Part shown: positions 57,801 through 64,000 of the stretch, one piece after another
How the letters are laid out: each line of letters starts with the position of its first letter
Numbering within the stretch: position 1 is the first letter of the stretch
Assembly: GCA_026874595.1 (NCBI GenBank)
Contig: CM049313.1
Span: 69,616,659 to 69,680,658, forward strand
Direction: 5' to 3'
From: Sipunculus nudus
Lineage: Eukaryota; Annelida; Sipuncula; Golfingiida; Sipunculidae
DNA length: 64,000 bases
Notes under the pieces: model-generated
The model's input: the letters and a program-made list of their open reading frames with translations, nothing else
What the model was told of the DNA's origin: nothing
Databases searched by the model: none
Translations under genes and position numbers: made by a program

Positions 57801-60666
57801 CAAGCTGCCTATGATTCATTCGTTCGTCTGTCTGAGGTACAAGTCAGCAGCAATGGATGGTCAGAGAGAACTTTCAGATTATTTCAGAACGCTAGATAAA
57901 CAGTGTCAACAGCGATATATGGATAAAATCAGTATGATTGCAAATGTTGACCCCTACACCCTTAAAAAGTCAGAATGGTCTGCTGATGAAAAGGATTTAC
58001 CTCCTGTATTATCAATGGATATCTTTACTTATCTGATCTACACACCAAGCCCATACACAATGGACGATCTTAGAAATTACAAAAGTTGTGAGGCTTACAA
58101 CCAGTTTGTTAGTGGATGGGTTCGAGATGTCAAAGTGAAGAAGATGACAGAAAAAGTGTGTGTTGTCTCTGCAAGGGTAAGTTATTAAGCATTCATATCG
58201 TTAAAAAATAAACAGAACTCTTACACAATTTGGTTCTGATTTTATTGTTACAAATAAATTTGAATGCGTTAAAATGTATGTAGATTTATACCTAATAATA
58301 TTTTATCGTAATAATAACAATAATGATAATATATATATTTAAATATATGTTCTTACACATACATAAAAATATATTCCCATACAATAATATTTATAAAATA
58401 ACATTTCTGTTATCTGACATCAATCATATTGATCTGATTTCAGTATATCTGACAAGGGGTTTCATTTATGACTCAATTATTTCACAGGTACTTCACTCCC
58501 AGAAATTAAGGGAAACACCACTCAAGCCGTGGATAATCTCACAGAATAATGGGAAAATTTTAAGCAGCCACTGCAACTGCATGGCCGGTTTAGGAGAAGT
58601 TAGTACACATGTTGCTGCCCTCTTGTTTTACATGGAAGCTTCCAACAGAATGAGAGAAAGAGTGACTGTCACACAGGAAAAGTCATACTGGCTTGCTCCA
58701 ACAAAAAAGGGGGTTCCTTTTGCTACTGCGGGAGAGATAGACTTTTCATCAACAAAGGCCATGAAGCGCACCTTTGACAGTGCAATAGCTGAAGGGAAGA
58801 GTCCGTCTGGGCCCATGACACCCATTAATATTAAAAAACTTAAATCTGTGGCAGAACCATCCTCTGAGGAACTTCAGACTGCGTTTTCATGAATATGTAC
58901 CACGTAGTTTAGATAGTCTTTTACCCAAACCTTTAACTGATTTGAAGAATCCCATCTGTCACGACCTACCTTACAGTGAACTGATTAAGTTATGTGAACA
59001 AGTAACAATTGACTTCACACCAGAGGAGGCAGGTCATGTTGAAAAACTTACCAGAGAACAATCAAAATGTAAACTTTGGTATAACTATAGAGCAGGCAGA
59101 ATTACAGCCTCACGGTTCAAGGCTGCATGTCATACAAATCATGATATGCCGTCCGTAAGTTTAGTTAAAGCTATTTGCTATCCTGATCTAGCTAAATTTC
59201 AAACAGAAGCTACAAAATGGGGGTGTCAACAAGAAAAGACTGCGAGACAGCTATATATTAAAAATATGACAGGATCACATGAAGATTTTAATGTAAGTGA
59301 TGTGGGCTTGATACTGAATTCCAAGTTCCCTTACCTAGGTGCTTCACCTGACAGCTGAACCTCCATAGCCCAAGTTCAGTGTAGGTGACCAGTCGGGATT
59401 TGTTCTGTCATACAGCTTTGATGGTTTACCTGAAATAACATGCAGCTCTTCTTGAATTTAAAAAGTATTCAACAATTAACACATCTTATTTTTAAATAGT
59501 ACAAATAATAATATAAATATAATTTTACAAAAATATGAAAAAATAATAGAAAATTGTAATAATACAATTGTATTCAGAATATATACTATTTTTTTACTGT
59601 CACATTTTATGATGCGGATCCTACAGGAAATAAATAAACAACCATGGTATAATGATATGTGATATCCATATGCATTTGATGTTATCAGCTACATGTAAAG
59701 CATCCTTTACAACTAGAACATAATTCAATGCATCATCAAAGCCATATTTAATTAATCCTTACCACTGATGAAATGATCAGAGCACACCCTTGTATACTGG
59801 TAGGCCTCCTCTTTGATGTCAGCCCTGTTGATTTTGGCCAGCCACTCAGTCCTACGCTTTTCACTCAGCTCCTTTGTTAAATCTCCCTGGCTGTTGATTA
59901 CACTTGGAAGTCTAAAGAATGATTTCTTATCCCTACCACCTCTATTTCCACACCCAATTACAGCACAAAAATTAGCCATATTTAGGGCTGCTGTACTTCA
60001 CTCCTACATGTGATGATCATGAGGGGAACAAAGAAAGTACTGCTGGGCTAGCAGACTGTGTGGAGGTCAGCAGTGTGCTTGTACTCCAGTATGGTGACGG
60101 GCCCAGCTGGCTAGGCTGTGTGACGTCACATGCAAAGGGTCTATACATTCTTAAATTGAAGATGAAATCCTCCTTCCCACAATAATGTAGTAATTTATCA
60201 AATGTTGTGAAGCAGTGAAGCACTGGCAAAAACAAGCCTATAATAATTTGTGAAAATGGAATCAAAAGTTTATACCATTGACCCACCATTTCATTCATAA
60301 TTCACATTAAAATAATTAAGATTTTATTTATTCTTTTGGCCCACTTTTAAACTTCCTGGTCTTCATGTTGCCTAATGCACCCATGGTGGTGTTTGCTTTC
60401 TGTTTTTGGATTTAAGACAATACTTTATCATTGTTGCAAGCTGTACATTTAGAAACTTTAATTTACCAGCTGCTTGGATGACCCTTTACAACTTGGACCC
60501 CTGTTTGACCATGATCCATGTCTGCTGGACTTTGGGGAAGTGTCAGACAGTGACATCACCAACTCAGAGACAGCCTGCTACTCGCAGGTGCTACTCAAGT
60601 GGACTGAGCATTGGTCACATGACACCAAACACAGGATACTGTTGGAGCAGATTCTGAGTGGTAGAG
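48688..60666 (+). CDS. SPG11: Spatacsin (SPG11), N-terminal part, ten exons
   Basis: Spatacsin works with spastizin and the AP-5 adaptor at late endosomes/lysosomes and is needed for autophagic lysosome reformation; human SPG11 loss causes hereditary spastic paraplegia. Exons: 48686-48869, 49443-49606, 50364-50564, 50901-51462, 52251-52371, 53397-53547, 53951-54145, 54949-55316, 57050-57249, 60470-60666. All junctions are GT-AG and the frame is unbroken, giving about 780 residues. The best matches to remembered vertebrate spatacsin are [20 protein letters not shown] (human S-IPIHALEAGIENRQLDTV), the [11 protein letters not shown] region, the [16 protein letters not shown] region and VLLKWTEHW near the end. 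The N-terminal half has strand-rich, propeller-like sequence; the later exons are helical. The gene continues past 64000. ATG 48688 lies two bases after an acceptor, so the true start may be in an upstream exon. Confidence 0.9.
49443..49606 (+). CDS. SPG11: SPG11 exon b
   Basis: The acceptor is TATATTAG, entered in phase 2, reading [20 protein letters not shown], then strand-like sequence, ending CTGG|GTATGT in phase 1. Composition is beta-rich, as expected for the N-terminal propeller-like region. Confidence 0.75.
50364..50564 (+). CDS. SPG11: SPG11 exon c
   Basis: The acceptor is TTTTTCCTCACCAG. It encodes [19 protein letters not shown] through [14 protein letters not shown] and ends GCAT|GTATCC in phase 1. 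I chose this weak donor because the joined product ([20 protein letters not shown]) fits the spatacsin pattern LxxxxxxxGWIYIFDVVDG. A stronger-looking donor, GACA|GTGAGT, lies 60 bp upstream (GT at 50505) in the same phase, so an isoform shorter by 20 residues is possible. Confidence 0.7.
50901..51462 (+). CDS. SPG11: SPG11 exon d
   Basis: A 562-bp exon, acceptor TTCCTTCTAG. It encodes [18 protein letters not shown], then [20 protein letters not shown], aligning with the LKVSQDLDVAVIVSSSNSAV strand pair of human spatacsin, and ends CAAAA|GTGAGT in phase 2. It is the longest exon in the window and its frame is open throughout. Confidence 0.85.
51463..52250 (+). other. SPG11: SPG11 intron, no feature seen
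   Basis: About 790 bp with a short C run (51585-51595) and no recognisable element or exon. The plus ORF at 51547-51786 has no domain content. Confidence 0.6.
52251..52371 (+). CDS. SPG11: SPG11 exon e
   Basis: The acceptor is TTTTGTAG. Encodes [20 protein letters not shown] and [20 protein letters not shown], ending AGG|GTAGGT in phase 0. The end matches the ENGLSLILFGLTQEEFLNRL segment of the vertebrate protein. Confidence 0.85.
52372..53396 (+). other. SPG11: SPG11 intron, short degraded repeat traces
   Basis: Holds a GTCTGTCTGTCTGTCC tract (about 52974-52990) and the GTGGAGACATCWTCAGGG duplication near 53177 and 53229, remnants of an interspersed repeat. No exon is seen. Confidence 0.5.
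53397..53547 (+). CDS. SPG11: SPG11 exon f (most conserved segment)
   Basis: The acceptor is CTGTTTCAG. Encodes [20 protein letters not shown] and [20 protein letters not shown], then FFLKTRQN, ending in phase 1. Similarity to vertebrate spatacsin is near residue-by-residue here, which anchors the gene identification. Confidence 0.93.
53951..54145 (+). CDS. SPG11: SPG11 exon g
   Basis: The acceptor is TTTTGTTACAG, with frame [20 protein letters not shown], ending GTAACAG|GTAAAA in phase 1. The helical [19 protein letters not shown] matches the VEELIPALDLLCSAIRES helix of human spatacsin. The intron begins directly with a minisatellite derived from this exon end. Confidence 0.88.
54121..54632 (+). 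repeat. Minisatellite derived from a splice donor
   Basis: Units of about 20-24 bp of the types GATACAYCAGTGACAGGTAAC and ACATCAGTCTCAGGTAACC begin at the end of SPG11 exon g and run about 480 bp into the intron. The first unit is exon sequence (GATACATCCGTAACAG|GTAAA). Later units repeat the exon-end plus donor, so CAG|GTAA occurs eleven more times, plus one CGG|GTAA. Confidence 0.9.
54949..55316 (+). CDS. SPG11: SPG11 exon h
   Basis: The acceptor is CTCTTTGTAG. Encodes [20 protein letters not shown], then [20 protein letters not shown] and [20 protein letters not shown], ending AACATG|GTGAGT in phase 0. It aligns with the WKKLSFEEVIASAILNNKIP and NIKEASELLKNMGF segments of human spatacsin. 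Confidence 0.92.
55552..56069. mobile_element. hAT-type miniature element
   Basis: The ends are CAGTGATGTAAGATTCGAG and the near-complement GACTCGACTACATCACTG. The flanking 8-bp sequences (ACTGTAGA and ATTATAGG) match at 5 of 8 positions, a decayed duplication. The interior is rich in GGACTTGGACT/GACTCGAG-type subrepeats. Lies in the SPG11 intron after exon h and carries no ORF. Confidence 0.7.
56134..56527. mobile_element. hAT-type miniature element, 8-bp target duplication
   Basis: The ends are TAGGGCTGAAA and TTTCAGCCCTA with an exact 8-bp duplication CCTGGAGG (56126-56133 and 56528-56535). Subterminal GGACTCGAGTAC motifs occur in both orientations. At 394 bp it has no transposase and is mobilised, if at all, by a hAT transposase elsewhere. 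Confidence 0.88.
57050..57249 (+). CDS. SPG11: SPG11 exon i
   Basis: The acceptor is TTTGTTTACAG. Encodes [20 protein letters not shown] and [20 protein letters not shown], ending CTCCAG|GTTAAA in phase 2. The donor is weak at +3 to +6, but the phase joins cleanly to the next exon. The following intron holds the THAP/YqaJ transposon. Confidence 0.88.
57853..58892 (+). pseudogene. SWIM-domain part of transposon nuclease gene, frameshifted
   Basis: Exon 1 starts at or before the ATG at 57853 ([20 protein letters not shown]; the frame is open from 57721) and ends AGG|GTAAGT at 58176. Exon 2 starts at 58488 after TTATTTCACAG and joins in frame as SARVLHSQK. A SWIM-like zinc motif follows ([20 protein letters not shown]), in which the third ligand, normally Cys two residues before the His, is Ser. 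Related invertebrate proteins carry this region just before a YqaJ domain. A TTTT run near 58883-58889 shifts the frame, so the reading stops at 58892 while the homologous frame continues downstream. It is a decayed copy, not a host gene. Confidence 0.75.
58888..59358 (+). pseudogene. YqaJ-type nuclease domain, truncated
   Basis: Continues the previous entry after the frameshift. It shows the conserved features of YqaJ/lambda-exonuclease-like domains: [28 protein letters not shown] (with the catalytic-type Glu) and FPYLGASPD (catalytic-type Asp). The family normally continues with a glycine and, further on, an E-x-K motif. Here the frame ends GASPDS-stop at 59358, so the catalytic E-x-K is missing and the protein cannot be an active nuclease. 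Confidence 0.8.
59344..59979 (-). pseudogene. THAP-domain protein of the transposon, truncated
   Basis: Exon 1 is 59763-59979: [20 protein letters not shown] with the first two zinc-binding cysteines, [15 protein letters not shown] and VCSDHFISG with the remaining Cys and His (C2CH THAP finger). Donor GTG|GTAAGG. Exon 2 starts at 59429 after TGTTATTTCAG and reads [19 protein letters not shown], the usual sequence after a THAP finger, then stops at 59344 after a few unrelated residues where it meets the truncated YqaJ gene. THAP fingers bind DNA and are typical of P-, Kolobok- and ISL2EU-type transposases. No catalytic domain remains. Confidence 0.8.
60470..60666 (+). CDS. SPG11: SPG11 exon j (last exon in window)
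   Basis: The acceptor is ATTTACCAG. Joined in phase 2 it encodes [20 protein letters not shown], an acidic DSDITNSE stretch and [20 protein letters not shown], ending AGAG|GTGAGT in phase 1. VLLKWTEHW matches IVLNWALWW of the vertebrate protein. Confidence 0.88.
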
Positions 60667-61216
60667 GTGAGTATGATAGATGTGGTAATTAACAGTTTAT
60701 GATAGTATATGGTGAGTATCATATATGTTGTCATAAAAAGTTTACGATAGTTTATGATAGGTATGGTGAAATGGTATAAACAGTATATTGTACCTTTTAT
60801 ACATGTATCTGCATCCTTCTAGGAAGTTTTCTGTGATGCTACCATACTAGCTGAATGCAGCTAAGAGCATAAAATATACAGTAAACATTGTGTAATGAAA
60901 TCACCCATGGAAATGGCCACTAATTGGTCTAACTTCACAGGTGGTCTTTTAAGACAGGTCAGTTTTAACAAAAGTGTATGCTGTCAGTTCACTTTAAGTG
61001 GTGGTCAGAAGAGACGGGTGGTCTAATTAACCCTACACATAGCAAGGGTTATTGTTTTCACTCAATTCTATGCGTGTGTATGTATGTCTGCACCATTCTA
61101 GAGATGGTATAATGGATGTTAATGAAATTTATCATATAGGCTGGTATTGTGAAAATGTTCACAAAGAACAATTTGGGTGTAAATCCAAGGCTAAATAACT
61201 CTGGAATGAGTGTTTT
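60667..61216 (+). other. SPG11: SPG11 intron sequence, no feature seen
   Basis: Intron after exon j. Small direct repeats of the type GATAGGTATGGTGA occur at its start. No exon is seen. Confidence 0.6.
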
Positions 61217-62400
61217 TAGCTCAGCTGACTTTCAGTCATGCTGGGCTATAGCGATGGGTCTTTGTCCGTCGTCCTTCCGTCTGTCTGTTCGGCCGGCCGT
61301 CCGGCCGTTAGCAGGGCACAAATCGTAACCGTAGGGGCTAGGGCCATGAACCCTATGCAGTCTTAGAGGTTATAAAAAGATCTCCTTGCAAACCTGAAAT
61401 TAGGTCACTGTGACCTATATTCTCGAAGTTATGGGGTGTGTTTGCACCCCCCAGAAATAACTCTTTGAGACAAAATTTTCATCCCAAACCTTCCATCTTT
61501 CACATACAGCTCACCTACCAACAGGGGAAGAACCATAATTTTTTTTAGGTCAAAAGGTCAAAGGTCAAGGTCACAGGAGCCTCTTCTTTGAAAAGCCTGT
61601 GGATGCATTTTAAGCCAACCCTTTCATCCCAATTCTTTGATCTTTCACATATAGCTCACCTACTAAGTTGGTGAAGAATCCTATAGATTTTGAGGTCACA
61701 AGGTCAAAGGTCAGGGTCACAGGATCCACTTCTTTGAAAAGGTTGTGGACACATTTCAAGCTAGACTTTTCATTCCAAACCTTTCAGCACTGATATGGCT
61801 TCTCTGCTAACAGGGGAATAGACCTGTTGATTTTGAGGTCAAAGGTCAAGTTCACAGCACCCACTTCTTGCATGGAGTAATTTTCAGGCAAACTTTTCAA
61901 TCTGTACCTTCCATCTGTCATATATGGCTTACCTACCAATAAGGGAAGAAGGCTATTGATGTTGAGGTCAAAAAGTCAAAGGTCAAGGTCACAATATTTA
62001 ATTGTTCTAAATGCTTGTTAGCATATTTCAAGTGTAACTGTTCAACCCAAACCTTCAGTCTTTCACATATGCCACATCTATGCATCACTCAGTTTGACTC
62101 AAACTTCATATTTATGGGTCTTTTTGCTTGAATAAATAACTTATTGATTTTGGGGTCAGCTGGTCAGCAGGTTAAAGGTTGCAGGTCAAAGTTATTCACC
62201 CATTGGTTGCCAAGTAATTACACCAGATTTAAGTAGTTAGTAGTTACCCATCATTTAGAAAAAATCCAGTTGATATGTGGGCAAAAGGCCAAGGTCATAG
62301 GTCAGTGATGTTCACAATTACTTATTTTATAGGTCAGTGATGTTCACAATTACTTATTTTATAGACCATCTCTATTTTTCTTGTATATATAACCATCCCA
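61217..62400 (-). mobile_element. Hairpin-ended tandem-core element, minus orientation
   Basis: The 3' end (TTTTTAGCTCAGCTGACTTT at 61217) is followed by a GTCCGTC/GGCCGTCC microsatellite and GCACAAATCGTAACC, the inverted forms of sequences in the elements at 34-38 kb. Beyond 61550 it has about 145-bp core units with AAGGTCAAAGGTCAAGGTCA motifs. The 5' end is not recognisable; similarity fades near 62.4 kb. A 33-bp direct duplication (GGTCAGTGATGTTCACAATT and onward) occurs at about 62299-62362. Confidence 0.6.
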
Positions 62401-63084
62401 CCCCAGCTGGTAATCTCCCTGTGTGGCTGTAATTGTGAGTGACACTGGTGACATATGACTCCCTTTTGTTTCAGCCTATTAAGTGATAAGGATCAGTGAT
62501 AAGTACCTCGTTACTTCATAACAAAAACACTGTTGTCTGAATGCTTCAGCCAGGCATTAAGACTATGAGAGTATAGTATTAAGGTTAAGCTACTGATTTA
62601 TAAGATGATGGGAACATTTTGCAGTTTATTTTATGGAATCCTAGCTATAAACATAGTTTCCTAGATATCTGAATATTTTAATATATATCACCACATATAA
62701 AAGCAAGTGTTTGTTCTCATAATATGTGGATGTGTACCTTGATTTAGGATGGCTTTTTGTTTTATTTCAAGACCCTTAGTCATGCTTTCTGCATTTCTTT
62801 TCTTTCAGGTTTGGCAGGTTACCTACCCTGCTTACCCCATTGAAAAGCAGAGTGATAATAAAAAATATTGGACTTACACTTTTTACAGTTGCATATCTAT
62901 AAATCTGATATGAGCGCCTGGACATGCCTTTTGAATTATTTTTGGCATTCATTACTGGATAATTTGCCCCAAGTTTGGTCTCTTATTGGAGAATGTGGGA
63001 TATCAAATGTCATACTTGTCAGAAATCCATTATGTCTGCCAGTTAGCCACCTTAGAAATTATTTCTTCAGTGCAGTTTCAGTAA
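62401..63084. other. SPG11 intron sequence, no supported exon
   Basis: A CTTTCAG near 62810 followed by a short open segment was considered as the next SPG11 exon, but in the required phase it stops after about 11 residues and does not resemble the family. Nothing else is recognised. Confidence 0.5.
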
Positions 63085-64000
63085 TTGTATCCGCCAAAAC
63101 GAAGTTTTGCGGATACTATGTTTTTGACCGGGTTCCGCCGCCGCCGCCGCGTTCGTTTCCGGAGAACTCCTCTGAGACTACTGGACAGATTTTTCCGAAA
63201 CTTACACAAATTATCGGGTCACATGTGAACTGGTGCCTAACCAAGTGACCTTGACCTCTGACCTTTCGTCTCTGCCCAGCGTCCGTTTGTGCGTCTGTTT
63301 CCACATATAAACCCACATATCTCGGGAACCGTTTGACCGATCCGGAAAAAAATTTTACACAAATGTAGCCCTGGGATAGCTTTATAACATACACAACAAA
63401 AGGTGGCGCCACCTGCAACCATGTTTGCACAGTGTCCATCTGTTCATCTGCCTGGGGTTAAAATAACTCATATCTCTGCAGTGGTTTGACTAATTCACCT
63501 AAAATTCGGCATGCATATACATCCTAGATAGCTTTCTCGATTTTATGACAGGTGGCGCCACCTACATTCACGTTAACGCTCCACACATAAACCCATATAT
63601 CTCGGGAACCGTTTGACCGATCCAGAAAATTTTTTTACACAAATGTAGCCCTGAGATAGCTTTATAACATACACAACAAAAGGTGGCGCCACCTGCAACC
63701 GTGTTTGCACAGTGTCCATCTGTTCATCTGCCTGGGGTTAAAATAACTCATATCTCTGCAGTGGTTTGACTAATTCACCTAAAATTCGGCATGCATATAC
63801 ATCCTAGATAGCTTTCTCGATTTTATGACAGGTGGCGCAACCTACATTCACGTTAACGCTCCACACATAAACCCATATATCTCGGGAACAGTTTGACCGA
63901 TCCGGAAAATTTTTTTACACAAATGTAGCCCTGGGATAGCTTTATAACATACACAACAAAAGGTGGCGCCACCTGCAACCATGTTTGCACAGTGTCCATT
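63085..64000 (-). mobile_element. Tandem-core element with hairpin end, runs off the window
   Basis: The terminal hairpin (13-14-bp arms at 63087-63100 and 63104-63116, sequence GTATCCGC...GCGGATAC) is followed by CTATGTTTTTGACCGGGTTC and GCCGCC repeats. This is the reverse complement of the layout of the right end at 23.1 kb, so it belongs to the same group in opposite orientation. Inside, a monomer of about 280 bp repeats (CCCATATATCTCGGGAAC at 63592 and 63870), each with two AGGTGGCGCCACCT palindromes. The other end lies beyond the window. Confidence 0.75.
63302..64000 (-). repeat. Tandem array, about 280-bp monomer, GGTGGCGCCACC palindromes
   Basis: Two and a half monomers at more than 95 percent identity by eye. 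Palindromes fall at about 63401, 63552, 63684, 63831 (variant GGTGGCGCAACC) and 63962, with alternating spacing of about 151/132 bp. Confidence 0.9.

Larger units (their letters stand above)
57421..60144. mobile_element. TIR DNA transposon with THAP and SWIM/YqaJ gene remnants
   Basis: The terminal inverted repeats begin ATAGACCCTTTGCA on the left and end TGCAAAGGGTCTAT on the right. Similarity continues inward through TGACGTCA and CATACTGGA for about 80-100 bp. The flanks share ACAT on both sides, or AT if the repeat is taken to start at AGACCC, because the end is self-similar. Inside are a plus-strand gene with SWIM and YqaJ nuclease similarity and a converging minus-strand THAP-domain gene, both cut at the same point near 59350. 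A THAP transposase together with a YqaJ-type nuclease recalls the ISL2EU/IS4EU group; that assignment is from memory and unverified. It sits entirely within an SPG11 intron. Confidence 0.8.

Noticed and set aside
57721-59358. YqaJ/SWIM segments considered as extra SPG11 exons
   Set aside because: They lie between transposon TIRs, belong to a different protein family, and SPG11 exons i and j join in phase without them.
62812-62870. CTTTCAG acceptor and short open segment as a possible SPG11 exon
   Set aside because: In the phase left by exon j (phase 1) it stops after about 11 residues, and no donor precedes the stop.
62868-63248. 126-residue plus-strand ORF considered as the next SPG11 exon
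   Set aside because: It runs into the hairpin and GCC-repeat end of a mobile element and shows no spatacsin similarity.

Overview
This is an intron-rich, AT-rich eukaryotic window, very probably from a mollusc and most likely a bivalve. The organism call rests on an animal spatacsin gene, GT-AG introns, and abundant interspersed elements with tandem cores, GACGGAC-type microsatellites and hairpin ends of the kind described in bivalves (pearl/Helentron-associated elements). It is inferred from sequence features, not from a database match.

Two protein-coding genes are well supported. (1) On the minus strand, 42784 to 10203, five exons with matching phase-1 junctions encode a predicted 262-residue secreted or surface protein: signal peptide, two Ig domains (the second split by an intron) and a short hydrophobic tail. 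I do not recognise its orthologue. (2) On the plus strand, 48688 to 60666, ten exons joined in an unbroken frame encode about 780 residues of the N-terminal part of spatacsin (SPG11). Its remaining exons lie beyond the window. The two genes diverge from a 5.9-kb intergenic region.

Almost everything else is mobile or repetitive DNA. Left flank (1-10.2 kb): AT-rich sequence with a probable 3.4-kb inverted-repeat element, microsatellites and one interspersed repeat. Ig-gene introns (10.3-42.7 kb): several copies of a non-autonomous family whose 5' end contains GCTCAGCTGA and whose 3' end is a hairpin ending TCAGCTGAGCTAAAAA. One copy is interrupted by a second element with a tandem core (about 290-bp period) rich in nuclear-receptor-like half-sites. 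Another is interrupted by an element carrying an array with a period near 337 bp built around the palindrome GGTGGCGCCACC. A hAT element with an internally deleted transposase (8-bp target duplication) lies just upstream in coordinates of the Ig signal-peptide exon. Intergenic (42.8-48.7 kb): a 1.3-kb foldback element with 9-bp target duplications, a tRNA-derived SINE and a short complete copy of the hairpin-ended family. SPG11 introns: a minisatellite grown from a splice donor, two hAT-type miniature elements, and a 2.7-kb terminal-inverted-repeat transposon with converging remnants of a SWIM/YqaJ nuclease gene and a THAP-domain gene. The right edge holds two more tandem-core elements.

The most interesting items are the THAP + YqaJ/SWIM transposon, the array of decoy 5' splice sites, the palindrome shared by several repeat families, and the demonstrable nesting of elements.
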